DNA of 44,316 bases from Patescibacteria group bacterium (GCA_018818965.1 JAHJQX010000037.1:1-44316), one strand, 5' to 3'. Positions 7,623 through 16,103 are shown, numbered from the stretch's first letter. Program-made: numbers and translations. The notes: generated by a model from the sequence alone, not told the origin.

Positions 7623-7650
7623 GCTGCTCGAGAGTAGTCTTTTTGTTTTT
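7623..7650 (+). terminator. Weak intrinsic terminator between CBS gene and permease
   Basis: A 6-bp stem GCTGCT/AGTAGT containing two G-T pairs, loop CGAG, is followed by an interrupted T tract (CTTTTTGTTTTT). Low stem stability suggests partial termination, which would reduce rather than abolish read-through into the permease. Confidence 0.45.
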
Positions 7651-7674
7651 ATTAATCTAATTCAATTTATAGCG

Positions 7675-8997
7675 ATGATATTACTCGGCGAAATTTCCCA
7701 ACACGTATCTAACGTTAGTCCAGCTACCATCTTAATAGCTCTCTTAATTTTTCTCGGCAGCTACGCTGTGATTATTTCCGAAAAAATCCACCGAACTATT
7801 ATTGCCATTTTTGGTGGCGCTCTGATGGTAATTGTCGGTGTCTTATTGAATTTCTACGATCAACATCAAGCCGTAGCGGCCGTTGATTTCAACACCATCG
7901 GCTTACTGGTAGGAATGATGATTATTGTTAGTATTGTTAAAAGTACTGGCCTCTTTCAATTCATAGCCATCAAAGCCGCCAAATTAGCCAAAGGAAACCC
8001 CTGGAAAATTATGGTGATGTTCGCCTTGATTACGGCTATTTTTTCTGCCCTCCTCGATAACGTCACTACTATCCTATTAATGGTGCCGATTACTTTAGTC
8101 ATTTGTAACAATTTAAAGGTCAATCCCATTCCTTTCCTGATCACGGGAATAGTAATGAGTAATATCGGCGGAACAGCCACCTTAATCGGCGACCCCCCCA
8201 ACATCTTGATCGGTAGTGCCGCTGGATTGTCTTTCTTGGACTTCATTGTTAATTTGGCTCCAATTGTCGCCTTGTTATTCATAGTATTTTTACCCTTTTT
8301 CAAAATAATCTACGGCAAAAAAATCAAAGCGGATAAGGCCAGTATGAAGCAAATCATGCGGCTGGACGAAAAAGAGAGTATAACCGATACAAAACTGCTG
8401 CGGAAATCGTTGGCGGTGTTGGCTCTGGTCATTCTCGGATTTTTCTTGCATGGTTGGCTGGGAATGGAGGGCGCCACCATTGCCCTTTTCGGCGCTGGTT
8501 TGCTGCTCCTGCTTGATCGGCAAAATCCGGAAAAAGCTTTGCATGAGATCGAATGGACCACAATATTTTTCTTTATTGGTTTATTCGTGTTAGTTGGTGG
8601 CCTAGAACACACCGGGGTAATCAGTTGGGCCGCTACTAAGTTGTTATCTTTGACCGCTGGTAATCTAGCCGCCACCGCTATAATTGTTTTATGGGGTAGT
8701 GCTATTTTCTCTTCTTTTGTTGATAACATCCCTTTTGTCGCCACCATGATTCCGCTAGTACAAGAAATGGGTGGAACATTCACTAATCTCAATCCACTCT
8801 GGTGGTCACTGGCTCTGGGAGCCTGCCTGGGTGGTAACGGGACTTTGATTGGCGCTAGTGCTAACTTAGTAGCCGCCGATATGGCCGGTAAGGCCGGTTA
8901 CAAAATTAAATTCATCGATTTTATGAAAATTGGCTTCGCTGTGATGGTAATCTCGGTGATGATAAGTAATGTTTATATCTGGTTGCGGTATTTATAA
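7675..8997 (+). CDS. ArsB/NhaD-type ion permease (IT superfamily)
   Basis: A 440-residue integral membrane protein with about eleven predicted helices, in the ArsB/NhaD/P-protein branch of the ion transporter superfamily. The duplicated hairpin motifs are clear: GGTATLIGDPPNILIGSAAG in the first half, and GACLGGNGTLIGASANLVAAD in the second. The Gly-Asp-Pro-Pro-Asn box marks the substrate/cation site in this family. Members carry out Na+/H+ exchange, arsenite export or dicarboxylate uptake; the sequence alone does not separate these, although the absence of ars genes makes arsenite export less likely. It follows a CBS-pair gene that may regulate it. Confidence 0.85.
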   Translation: MILLGEISQHVSNVSPATILIALLIFLGSYAVIISEKIHRTIIAIFGGALMVIVGVLLNFYDQHQAVAAVDFNTIGLLVGMMIIVSIVKSTGLFQFIAIKAAKLAKGNPWKIMVMFALITAIFSALLDNVTTILLMVPITLVICNNLKVNPIPFLITGIVMSNIGGTATLIGDPPNILIGSAAGLSFLDFIVNLAPIVALLFIVFLPFFKIIYGKKIKADKASMKQIMRLDEKESITDTKLLRKSLAVLALVILGFFLHGWLGMEGATIALFGAGLLLLLDRQNPEKALHEIEWTTIFFFIGLFVLVGGLEHTGVISWAATKLLSLTAGNLAATAIIVLWGSAIFSSFVDNIPFVATMIPLVQEMGGTFTNLNPLWWSLALGACLGGNGTLIGASANLVAADMAGKAGYKIKFIDFMKIGFAVMVISVMISNVYIWLRYL

Positions 8998-9026
8998 TAA
9001 ACAGGTCGTCAATCTAACAAAAACAA

Positions 9027-10097
9027 ATGTCTAAACTGTTAACTCCCCTCCTTATTCTCGCCACCGGTCTATTTCTACTCGGTGCTGGCTGTCAAAAGGA
9101 AGAAGAAAAAACGTCGGAATATAAGCAAGAACCAGAACAGACTCAGAAGCAAATCCAGGAACAAGCAAAGCTGCCGGAAGAACAGGAAGATTTGGCTGTC
9201 ACTGCCAAACAAGAGTTTGAGCAAACTAGAGCTCAGCAAAAAGATTGCCAGAAATATGACTGGGCTAACCGCGAAGGCCCTTACAACAACAAGATTTCTT
9301 ACGCCACTAGTACTGACTTATTGAGCTGGATCGATTCCGAAAAAACTTTAACCGAACATGCTTCAGTGCCCGGCGCAGTTTATCGGGACGGGACGATTTA
9401 TGTCTATTTTGTCGATGTCTCCGAGAAATGCTACCCAGAGAAACTCGGACTAATAAAATCAACTGACAATGGCATCACTTGGTCAGCCACAGAGACAGCT
9501 TACATTAAAGGTTTAGGCACCAAAGTAACAGCTGATCCCGCTCCCATTCTTCTAGACGATGGTCGAATTAGATTATTTTACTTTGATATTAGCGTAAATC
9601 CAGCTCCGGGAACCAACTTTGAGATATATTCGGCTATTTCTGAGGATGGAGTAAACTTTGTCCAGGAGGATGGCGTACGTTTCTCTAACCCTGGCACGCT
9701 TGACCCAGATGTAATTAAGGTTGGTGACACCTGGCGACTTTATACCGGCGATGTGGAAAATGATTCTACTGTCTCGGCTACTTCCTCTGATGGCTTAGAC
9801 TTCACCAAAGAAGGAACAGCTTTTGGCGCCGGAGCAGTGCCTGATGTATTTTACAAAGACGGCACCTATTATTTGTATACGGCTGGTATTAACATCGCCA
9901 CTTCCTCCAACGGTAAATCATTCACCGCTACCGGTAAATCATTCCGTACTCAAATGGGAAAGATCACCGCTGACCCTTCGGTGATTGAATTAGCGGACAG
10001 ATCTTATCTGATGATCTATAAATATCAAGAAGAAGGGCCAAACGGATCAGGCTCGGGCGGACCAAGCGGACCTCAACCGCCTCCTCCAACCAATTAG
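9027..10097 (+). CDS. Lipoprotein with a GH43/sialidase-like beta-propeller
   Basis: A 356-residue lipoprotein. The signal peptide ends in LGAGC (lipobox, Cys at residue 22), so it should be tethered to the outer face of the membrane. A Glu/Gln/Lys-rich tether (residues ~23-75) leads to repeated blades of the type ATSTDLLSWI, KSTDNGITWS, AISEDGVNFV, ATSSDGLDF, ATSSNGKSF with D-P-x-(I/V/L) segments, as in five-bladed GH43-like or BNR/sialidase-like propellers. The protein ends in a Gly/Ser/Pro-rich tail. Catalytic acids cannot be assigned with confidence, so it may bind rather than cleave glycans. The next gene starts one base after its stop, indicating coupling with the SpoU methyltransferase. 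Confidence 0.7.
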   Translation: MSKLLTPLLILATGLFLLGAGCQKEEEKTSEYKQEPEQTQKQIQEQAKLPEEQEDLAVTAKQEFEQTRAQQKDCQKYDWANREGPYNNKISYATSTDLLSWIDSEKTLTEHASVPGAVYRDGTIYVYFVDVSEKCYPEKLGLIKSTDNGITWSATETAYIKGLGTKVTADPAPILLDDGRIRLFYFDISVNPAPGTNFEIYSAISEDGVNFVQEDGVRFSNPGTLDPDVIKVGDTWRLYTGDVENDSTVSATSSDGLDFTKEGTAFGAGAVPDVFYKDGTYYLYTAGINIATSSNGKSFTATGKSFRTQMGKITADPSVIELADRSYLMIYKYQEEGPNGSGSGGPSGPQPPPPTN

Positions 10098-10098
10098 T

Positions 10099-10578
10099 AT
10101 GATTGCCATTCTCCACAATATTCGCAGCGCCCATAATGTTGGCTCTATTTTCCGTACCGCTGATGCGGTTGGGATTGAGAAGTTGTATTTAGGTGGCATC
10201 ACGCCAGCTCCGCTGGATAAATACAAGCAACCGGTGGCTAAAATAACTAAAGTTTCGCTGGGTGCGGAAGATAATGTTGACTGGGAAAGTCGGAAATCTA
10301 TTGTAGAGACGATGGTCAATTTGAAAAAGCAAGAATATCAGCTACTAGCAATCGAACAAGCGGCTGGTTCTGTGCCTTATCATCAATTACAACCATCGCC
10401 GGCCGAATTGGCAAAAATAGCCTTAATAGTTGGCAACGAAGTAGATGGTTTATCAGCTGAGATTTTAGCCGAAACAGACAAAATCCTTGAAATCCCTATG
10501 CAAGGCCAGAAAGAATCACTAAACGTGTCTGTCGCTTTCGGAATTGTTGTTTTTGCGCTCCGCGACCATCAGAAATAG
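10099..10578 (+). CDS. TrmH/SpoU-family RNA 2'-O-methyltransferase
   Basis: A 159-residue SPOUT-fold enzyme that methylates ribose 2'-OH in tRNA or rRNA with S-adenosylmethionine. The three family motifs are present: NIRSAHNVGSIFRTADA (motif 1, Asn/Arg), IALIVGNEVDGL (motif 2) and IPMQGQKESLNVSVAFGIVVF (motif 3, the knotted SAM site). The length corresponds to the catalytic core only, without the N-terminal RNA-binding domain of RlmB/TsnR. Whether it acts on tRNA or rRNA cannot be told. The tRNA-Gly gene follows 39 bases after the stop, so the enzyme mRNA and a tRNA may share a transcript. Confidence 0.9.
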   Translation: MIAILHNIRSAHNVGSIFRTADAVGIEKLYLGGITPAPLDKYKQPVAKITKVSLGAEDNVDWESRKSIVETMVNLKKQEYQLLAIEQAAGSVPYHQLQPSPAELAKIALIVGNEVDGLSAEILAETDKILEIPMQGQKESLNVSVAFGIVVFALRDHQK

Positions 10579-10617
10579 ATTGAATATTTTGCCAGAACCC
10601 TTAAACTGTAAATAACT

Positions 10618-10688
10618 GCGGGTGTAGTTTAGTGGTAAAACTCCAGCCTTCCAAGCTGGTTACGTGGGTTCGATTCCCATCACCCGCT
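10618..10688 (+). tRNA. tRNA-Gly (anticodon TCC)
   Basis: Acceptor GCGGGTG/CACCCGC, anticodon stem CCAGC/GCTGG with loop CTTCCAA (anticodon TCC), T stem GTGGG/CCCAT with loop TTCGATT, discriminator T. The CCA end is not encoded. It lies close behind the SpoU methyltransferase gene and ahead of an intrinsic terminator. Confidence 0.95.
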
Positions 10689-10727
10689 TTTGATGCGAAT
10701 TAGTTTTTGTATTTCTCAGATGACTTT

Positions 10728-10753
10728 AAAAGCCCCTAGATTAGGGCTTTTTT
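10728..10753 (+). terminator. Intrinsic terminator after tRNA-Gly
   Basis: Stem AAAAGCCC/GGGCTTTT with two further T-A pairs beyond a bulged C and a GAT loop, ending in a T6 tract. It closes the 9027-10688 transcription unit. Confidence 0.85.
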
Positions 10754-11090
10754 GATACTCCCCCAGCACGATAAATTCGAGTCAAAAATAGGGCATATGC
10801 GACAGATTTGGGCTTCTGCCTTATTTGAAGGAAAGAAGTGGTGGTTCGAGGCAAAGTGGATAAGTGAGTAGACTAGGCAGGGTCAAATTAGAATATCACA
10901 AGATCAGAATACGACATACTGCTACGTGAAATAATTTATCTACCTAATCATGCCTAAAAACCAACCCATTCTTCTCACCAGCAACTAACAAGAAACTCTG
11001 GGATAAACTTCCCTAAAAAAACAAAAGATAGTATTGTGGAGTAAGCTGAAGTGATCTTTAAGTGTCTTGGTTTTTAAAACAATCAAATCT
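10754..11090. other. Intergenic stretch, nothing clear
   Basis: I see no gene homology, RNA gene or long repeat in this ~340-base gap. A 24-codon ORF exists (10797-10871, opening MRQIWASALF) but has no supporting signal. The last 100 bases are AT-rich and may hold the promoter of the following gene; I could not place convincing -35/-10 boxes. Confidence 0.5.
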
Positions 11091-11663
11091 ATGAAAAGTT
11101 TTTCCTGTCTGGGATTGTTTTTGGTTGTCACTTTTGGCCTTATTCCCAGTTTACTAGTTGGTAAGGGCGATGCTATCAAGTTTGTTCAGAGAGAGGCAGG
11201 AATAAAATTGGAAAGACAAGACGAGCTGGAATATAATGACGAGGACTGGCTCGGTTTTGATTATGGCAAATATATCCAAGTAAAATTTTCTGAGGAAAGA
11301 TATAACGAGATTGTAGACCAGATAGAAGATGGGGCTTATGTTTCGCCCGATGTTGTAGAGTTCGCCTACTGTAGCAAGCCAGAGTACAGTGGCAATTATT
11401 GTAGTGTGGAGATAAAAGCGGGTAGCAAAAAGGATATTATCGCTCTAGCTACTGAGAAAGACACCAAGGGAGTCTGGTTTAAGATCGATGAAGGATATGG
11501 TTTCAGTGGATATTTTTCGGTGGCAAATTTTGAGAAAGAGGTGAACGGTGATGAGTCTAACCAAGACGAATCAGGATCACACGATTTTATTGAAGATTGT
11601 CATTCAAATATGATTCTAACTGAATCCGCCCGACAATTAGTAATTGAGTATATTTGTACATAG
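11091..11663 (+). CDS. Exported protein of unknown function
   Basis: Start placed at the ATG of MKSFSCLG rather than eight codons upstream, because this puts a signal-like hydrophobic segment (SCLGLFLVVTFGLIPSLLVG) directly after a short basic N-terminus. The remaining ~165 residues are acidic and soluble with four Cys (Y-C-S-K-P, Y-C-S-V, D-C-H, Y-I-C-T) that could form disulfides outside the cell. No family recognised. It is followed 13 bases later by a membrane protein, and the two probably form an operon. Neither resembles the flanking genes, so the pair may be an accessory insertion. Confidence 0.6.
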   Translation: MKSFSCLGLFLVVTFGLIPSLLVGKGDAIKFVQREAGIKLERQDELEYNDEDWLGFDYGKYIQVKFSEERYNEIVDQIEDGAYVSPDVVEFAYCSKPEYSGNYCSVEIKAGSKKDIIALATEKDTKGVWFKIDEGYGFSGYFSVANFEKEVNGDESNQDESGSHDFIEDCHSNMILTESARQLVIEYICT

Positions 11664-11676
11664 CAATAAATGCCTG

Positions 11677-12642
11677 ATGAAGAAAATAACCTTATATAAA
11701 ATTTATGGTATTTTTGTTCTCCTGATTCCGTTGGTGGTGGGTGCTATCGGCTATTATCATTATCATCGCGATGCAGCTATCAGGGGTAAAGTCAGTATCG
11801 ATCCGACTTTAAGCCAAGAGGATCTGTTGTATGTTTTTGTGGTCATGATTTTTTGTTTTCTGCTGACAATCCCCTTGAGTCTTAAAAGTAAAAACAGCAA
11901 GGAAATTATTAAAATCGCGGCGCTAGTTGCCGCCGCTGGTTTTTTGGTCGTTGTTTGCTCTACTTACGGTAATTATTATCTAGCAAAGTTAGTTAGCGAA
12001 TATCTGTATCCCGCTCATAGTGCTGTGATGCACTCAGGTGAAATTCCTCTTTTGATTTCAGCGATGCTGTATCTAGCCATAGCAATCTATGTTTTGGTCT
12101 TTGCTTGGGTAGTGTACGAGCTTAATAAAAAACACGTTGGTGGATCGATAAAAAATGTTATCGTCTTGGTGATTATGAGCAGCCTGGTTGGCCTAGGGAT
12201 CTACCGGATACATTATCTTGTTCCCGACGTTATGTTTGTAAATACTGAAGTGACCGAGGGGCAAGATCTAATAGTCACCACCAAATTGATATCATATCCA
12301 ATCAACGTCAATAAGTATTTGGTGGATGAGATTGACCACTTAGCTTTTGAAAAATGCGGCCGGCGATCCGTTATGAGAATAGATAAAGCGGCGACAAAAG
12401 TTTATCTGGGCGACTGGATATCACATTCAGATTTACGATTGGTGAAAAATGATGGTCAAACTGTCAACATTGGCTACGTGGAAGATAAGGCGTACTACCC
12501 CAGCAATAAGTGGGACAACACAGGCCATTACGATTTCGCTGTATCTCTAGCCAATCAGCTAGGAGTAAAACTTGAGACGAACGAGTGTTCCGCTATTGTC
12601 AACTGGGAACCCAATACTCGTCTGGATGACTTGGTTGATTAA
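11677..12642 (+). CDS. Five-helix membrane protein of unknown function
   Basis: The ATG of MKKITLYKIYG is preferred to the upstream TTG because it gives a normal basic N-terminus before the first helix and does not overlap the previous gene. Predicted membrane segments lie at about residues 8-28, 48-67, 76-99, 125-150 and 160-185, followed by a ~140-residue extracytoplasmic or soluble domain with two Cys. I do not recognise a family. Together with the preceding exported protein it forms an orphan envelope pair; a role in sensing or in an immunity-like interaction would be speculation. Confidence 0.65.
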   Translation: MKKITLYKIYGIFVLLIPLVVGAIGYYHYHRDAAIRGKVSIDPTLSQEDLLYVFVVMIFCFLLTIPLSLKSKNSKEIIKIAALVAAAGFLVVVCSTYGNYYLAKLVSEYLYPAHSAVMHSGEIPLLISAMLYLAIAIYVLVFAWVVYELNKKHVGGSIKNVIVLVIMSSLVGLGIYRIHYLVPDVMFVNTEVTEGQDLIVTTKLISYPINVNKYLVDEIDHLAFEKCGRRSVMRIDKAATKVYLGDWISHSDLRLVKNDGQTVNIGYVEDKAYYPSNKWDNTGHYDFAVSLANQLGVKLETNECSAIVNWEPNTRLDDLVD

Positions 12643-12944
12643 ATAAAGGAGTTTGTTCTAATTATACGCCCCCTTCGACGAAATCTACTTTTCGCTCACC
12701 AATGATAACCCAAATAAACTAAGCTTTTTATCTTGTAGCTGTCCCCACTAACCAAAACAATTAGCGAGGATGGTTCTGTTACAAACCAAGATCATCCCTA
12801 TAGTCGGAAATATGGAATCTATTCTCATGCTTAGAAAAAAAGTTCGAACGTTGTCTACTACGCTGCTCCAGATGTAGTACAGGCACCTTTGTGCCTTTTT
12901 TTCTTTGTGTTAGAATAAAGAGCAAACAGATTAACTTTAATTCA
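12643..12944. other. Leader/intergenic region ahead of prs
   Basis: No gene is evident. A hairpin TACTAC/GTAGTA (12856-12861 with 12874-12879) directly precedes the terminator at 12881-12902. A 21-codon ORF (12812-12877) ends four bases before the terminator stem; ORFs of this size occur by chance. A TAGAAT (12911-12916) could be a -10 box for prs, but the spacing would put its -35 box inside the terminator and the match there is poor. Confidence 0.4.
12881..12902 (+). terminator. Intrinsic terminator 42 nt upstream of prs start
   Basis: Stem AGGCAC/GTGCCT, loop CTTT, followed by T7 (counting the last stem base). It is about 240 bases after the previous stop and only 42 bases before the prs start, so it may act either as the end of the upstream operon or as an attenuator in the prs leader. 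The ORF-track start at 12891 falls inside this hairpin and is not credible. Confidence 0.75.
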
Positions 12945-13838
12945 GTGTCAAATATTATTATTTCTGGTTCGACCAACCCCACCCTCGCCCGCCAGCTAGC
13001 CCGCCAAACCAAATCCCCACTCGCCCCAACGGAAATCACTAAGTTCCCTGACAACGAGACTTATGTGAACATTAAGCAAGATCTACACAGTCAAAACGTT
13101 TTTATCGTCCAATCCTGCTCCAATCCAGCTAATGAAAGCTTGATGGAGCTTCTGATCTTAATCGACGCAGCCAAGCGCTTGCAACCAAAAAAAATCACTG
13201 CCATTATCCCCTTCTATCCTTATCGCCGCCAAGAAAAGAAAGTCAAATCCGGCGAATCCGTCACGGCTGAACTAGTAGCTCGACTCCTTAAAGCTGCTGG
13301 AGCCAATAAAGTAATCGCCGTTGAATTGCACACCGAAAAAGTCGAAGCGTTTTTCGACTTTCCTCTAGTCCACATCCGGACTTTACCTTTGTTGATTGAA
13401 CATTTCGGTAAAAAGATTGATCAAGCACGAGATTTTATAGTTGTCGCTCCTGACCATGGCTCCGCTGACGAGTCTAGCACTTTGGCTAGTGCCCTTGGTA
13501 TCCCTTTGGCAGTGATTGACAAAACGCGCATCTCTTTTAACACTGTCGAAATCGAAAAATTAACTGGCGAAGTAGCTGGTAAAAACGTTATCATCATCGA
13601 CGATGAGATCAGCACCGGCGGCACTCTCTGTAAAGTGACGGCGGCTCTAAAAAAGCATAATGTCAAAGATATCTATGTCGGAGTGACTCATGGCGTCTTC
13701 GCTGATCAAGCAATCGCTAAAATTAACCGGGCGCCAATTAAAGAAGTAGTCATCACCGATACCATCCCCCAGACTAAAAAGTATAAAAAAATAAAGGTGC
13801 TGTCGGTAGTAGGACTAATAAGTAAAGAAATAAAATAA
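12945..13838 (+). CDS. prs: Ribose-phosphate pyrophosphokinase (PRPP synthetase)
   Basis: Makes phosphoribosyl pyrophosphate from ribose 5-phosphate and ATP for nucleotide, His and Trp synthesis. The start is placed at the GTG of VSNIIISGST, because family proteins begin at this strand and the longer ORF starts inside a terminator. Visible motifs: FPDNETYVNI, the ATP-site segment IIPFYPYRRQEKK, ELHTEKVEAFFDFP, the PPi-region VVAPDHGSADESS, and the PRPP loop VIIIDDEISTGGTL. The flexible PDxG region differs from the usual PD-x-GG-x-x-RA, with HGSADES in place of Arg-Ala. The product is 297 residues, slightly shorter than typical (~310). tyrS follows after one base. No clear ribosome-binding site is seen. 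Confidence 0.9.
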   Translation: MSNIIISGSTNPTLARQLARQTKSPLAPTEITKFPDNETYVNIKQDLHSQNVFIVQSCSNPANESLMELLILIDAAKRLQPKKITAIIPFYPYRRQEKKVKSGESVTAELVARLLKAAGANKVIAVELHTEKVEAFFDFPLVHIRTLPLLIEHFGKKIDQARDFIVVAPDHGSADESSTLASALGIPLAVIDKTRISFNTVEIEKLTGEVAGKNVIIIDDEISTGGTLCKVTAALKKHNVKDIYVGVTHGVFADQAIAKINRAPIKEVVITDTIPQTKKYKKIKVLSVVGLISKEIK

Positions 13839-13839
13839 C

Positions 13840-15024
13840 ATGTCCGATATCAAAAAAATCCTCGACCGTAAAGTCGAGGAAGTGATAGTTCAAGAAGAAT
13901 TAGAAAAGAAACTGGCCAGCGGCAAAAAATTGCGGATAAAATTAGGGGCCGATCCTTCCCGACCCGATCTACATATTGGCCACGCTGTAGTTTTAGGCAT
14001 CCTGAAGGCTTTTCAAGATATGGGTCACCAAATTGTCTTTATTATTGGCGATTACACGGCCAAGATCGGCGACCCTAGTGGAAAAAGCAAAACTCGTCCA
14101 ATTCTTTCCGACGCCGAGATCAAAAAAAACGCCCAGACTTACTTTGATCAAGTCGGTAAGATATTGGATGTCGACAAAACTGAGATTAGATATAACAGCG
14201 AGTGGTTTACTAAGAAAAATTTCGCTGATATTCTCGACTTGTGTGGTAAATTCACAGTCGCACGCATTACTGAGCGTGATGACTTTGCCAATCGCCTGCA
14301 AAAAGGTGTGGACGTGGGTCTGCACGAGCTGCTCTATCCTGTTATGCAAGCTTATGATTCAGTGGAGCTCAAGGCAGACGTAGAAGTGGGGGGTACGGAC
14401 CAAAGATTTAATATGCTAGCTGGTCGTAGTTTACAAAAGCGGCTGGGTCAGATACCGCAAGATGTGATCACCGGCAAATTACTAGTTGGCCTAGATGGCA
14501 CCGAGAAAATGAGCAAGAGTCTGGGTAACTACATTGGCCTGACCGAATCAGCTGACAGCATGTACGGCAAAGTAATGTCAATCCCCGATGATTTGATCGT
14601 CAATTACTTCGAACTAGCCACTCAGTGTCCGGAGGAGAAGGTTGAGGAGGTCAAAAAACAGTTAGAAGACGGAAAAACTAACCCACGCGACCTCAAGGCT
14701 GAGCTAGCTCGAAAAATTGTGACGCTTTATCATGATAATAAAGCAGCCATCGCGGCGGAAAAAGAATTTACTAAGATTTTTACACAAAAAGAAAGACCGA
14801 CAAACATAAAAACCCATAACCTACCGGCCACAACCTATAACCTAGTCGATTTGTTGCCAGAATTAGAGCTTGTTGACAGCAAAGGCGAGGGAAGACGCCT
14901 AATTGAGCAAGGCGCAGTAAAAATCGACGACAAAGTAGTAAAGGAATGGGATATAAAAATTAAAGTTAAGTCGGGAACAACAATACAGGTCGGGAAGAGA
15001 AAATTCGCTAAAGTAGAAGTATAA
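13840..15024 (+). CDS. tyrS: Tyrosyl-tRNA synthetase
   Basis: Class I aminoacyl-tRNA synthetase that charges tRNA-Tyr. The 394-residue protein has the HIGH box as DLHIGHAV, the tyrosine pocket segment LLYPVMQAYDSVELKADVEVGGTDQRFN, the KMSKS box as EKMSKSLGN, and a C-terminal S4 RNA-binding domain (~residues 330-394). The short form of the catalytic domain with this HIGH context resembles the TyrZ-like group more than the E. coli type. It is spaced one base from both prs and the downstream ATP-grasp gene, so all three are probably translated from one mRNA. Confidence 0.95.
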   Translation: MSDIKKILDRKVEEVIVQEELEKKLASGKKLRIKLGADPSRPDLHIGHAVVLGILKAFQDMGHQIVFIIGDYTAKIGDPSGKSKTRPILSDAEIKKNAQTYFDQVGKILDVDKTEIRYNSEWFTKKNFADILDLCGKFTVARITERDDFANRLQKGVDVGLHELLYPVMQAYDSVELKADVEVGGTDQRFNMLAGRSLQKRLGQIPQDVITGKLLVGLDGTEKMSKSLGNYIGLTESADSMYGKVMSIPDDLIVNYFELATQCPEEKVEEVKKQLEDGKTNPRDLKAELARKIVTLYHDNKAAIAAEKEFTKIFTQKERPTNIKTHNLPATTYNLVDLLPELELVDSKGEGRRLIEQGAVKIDDKVVKEWDIKIKVKSGTTIQVGKRKFAKVEV

Positions 15025-15025
15025 A

Positions 15026-16015
15026 ATGCCAGAGTTAAAACGCAAACTAGTCAAGAAATCTGAGCTTAGCCGATTCGGTGCTTCTACCAAGGCTATAGTT
15101 GAAGCTGCCTGGAAAAAAGGAATTGAAGTTTTCTATATTCACCCTAAAAAAAGTATTTTTATCCTGAAACGCGACAACGTGGAAAAATGGTACTACAAAA
15201 GTAGAATGTCAGACGATAATCGAGTTGGAGCCTTAATAACAAAAGATAAGCAACTCACTAAAGAACTATTAGCAGCGATGGACGTGCCAACAGCGCTAGG
15301 AGCTGTAGTGCAAGAGGAAAAGACACTACTTAAAGAAGCTCAGCTCTTGGGGTATCCAGTAGTAGTGAAGCCAGCTGATTCCCAGGATGGCAAAGCTGTT
15401 TTTGTTAATATTTGCGATGATAAAACGCTCCGGAAATCTTTCCTGATTGCTAATCAGTATAGCGAGAATATAATGGTGGAAAAGTTTCTACCGGGTAGAT
15501 ATTATCGTTTTTTAGTAATCAATAAAAAGTTTTTTGCGGCGGCTGAAGCGAGGGGAGCTACCGTTGTCGGTAACGGCAAAAATACTCTGGCTGAATTGAT
15601 TGAAACCGAAAATAACAAAACCGACAAGGGAAAAAATAGCACCAGAAAAAAAATAGTCCTTAATGACAAAGCTAAAAGTTTTCTATTAACCCAAAAATTA
15701 ACGACCCAGAGTATACCTCCTCAGGGACAAGAAATAACTTTAAGTTTCTCGGGGGCAGACGGTGGTAAGTGGACAGATGTCACTGATCGAGCTCACCCCG
15801 ATAATAAAAAGATAAGTGAGAAAATTGCCACAACTTTAAATATGCGCCTGATAGGAGTTGACATCATGTCGCCTAATATCTCTAAGCCCTTGTCAGAAAA
15901 CGGCGGAGCAGTGATCGAAGTTAACTCTGCTCCCACCTTTGACATTCACCAACAACCTACGGCGGGCAAGCCCCGGCCAGTGGCTGCCGCTATCATTAAA
16001 ATGCTTTTTGAGTAA
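15026..16015 (+). CDS. CphA/GshAB-like ATP-grasp ligase
   Basis: A 329-residue ATP-grasp enzyme resembling the central ATP-grasp domain of cyanophycin synthetase and the C-terminal domain of bifunctional glutathione synthetase. Such enzymes activate a carboxylate as acyl phosphate and join it to an amine. Seen: the ATP-binding strand-loop VVVKPADSQDGKAV (~112-125), LPGRYYRFLVIN (~155-166), ARGATVVGNGKNTLAELI, the GKWTDVTDRAHPDN block, GVDIM and the Mg-binding IEVNSAPTF (E298, N300). The Mur-ligase half of CphA is missing, so this is not cyanophycin synthetase itself. ATG starts one base after the tyrS stop. It lies back to back with three other ATP-grasp genes on the opposite strand. Substrate unknown. 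Confidence 0.85.
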   Translation: MPELKRKLVKKSELSRFGASTKAIVEAAWKKGIEVFYIHPKKSIFILKRDNVEKWYYKSRMSDDNRVGALITKDKQLTKELLAAMDVPTALGAVVQEEKTLLKEAQLLGYPVVVKPADSQDGKAVFVNICDDKTLRKSFLIANQYSENIMVEKFLPGRYYRFLVINKKFFAAAEARGATVVGNGKNTLAELIETENNKTDKGKNSTRKKIVLNDKAKSFLLTQKLTTQSIPPQGQEITLSFSGADGGKWTDVTDRAHPDNKKISEKIATTLNMRLIGVDIMSPNISKPLSENGGAVIEVNSAPTFDIHQQPTAGKPRPVAAAIIKMLFE

Positions 16016-16034
16016 GTAGTCTCATCGCTACCAT

Positions 16035-16069
16035 AAAAAACCCTCGCGGCGAGAGCAGAGCGTGGGTTT
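16035..16069 (-). terminator. Terminator between converging ATP-grasp genes
   Basis: Stem AAACCC-T-CGC/GCG-T-GGGTTT with one T-T mismatch and a 12-base loop. On the minus strand it runs into T6, so it mainly ends the minus-strand ATP-grasp operon; on the plus strand only T3 follows, so termination of the prs-tyrS operon would be weaker. Confidence 0.7.
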
Positions 16070-16103
16070 GAAATTAATAAAAATAACAAAGGCGATTTAG
16101 TTT

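Noticed and set aside
12891-12944. Extended prs start given by the ORF track
   Set aside because: The codon lies inside a terminator stem, and the extra 18 residues do not fit the family start.
12779-13054. 91-aa minus-strand ORF over the prs leader
   Set aside because: Overlaps the terminator and the prs start; no domain pattern.
15026-16015. Cyanophycin synthetase
   Set aside because: Only the ATP-grasp domain is present; the C-terminal Mur-ligase domain needed for cyanophycin synthesis is absent.
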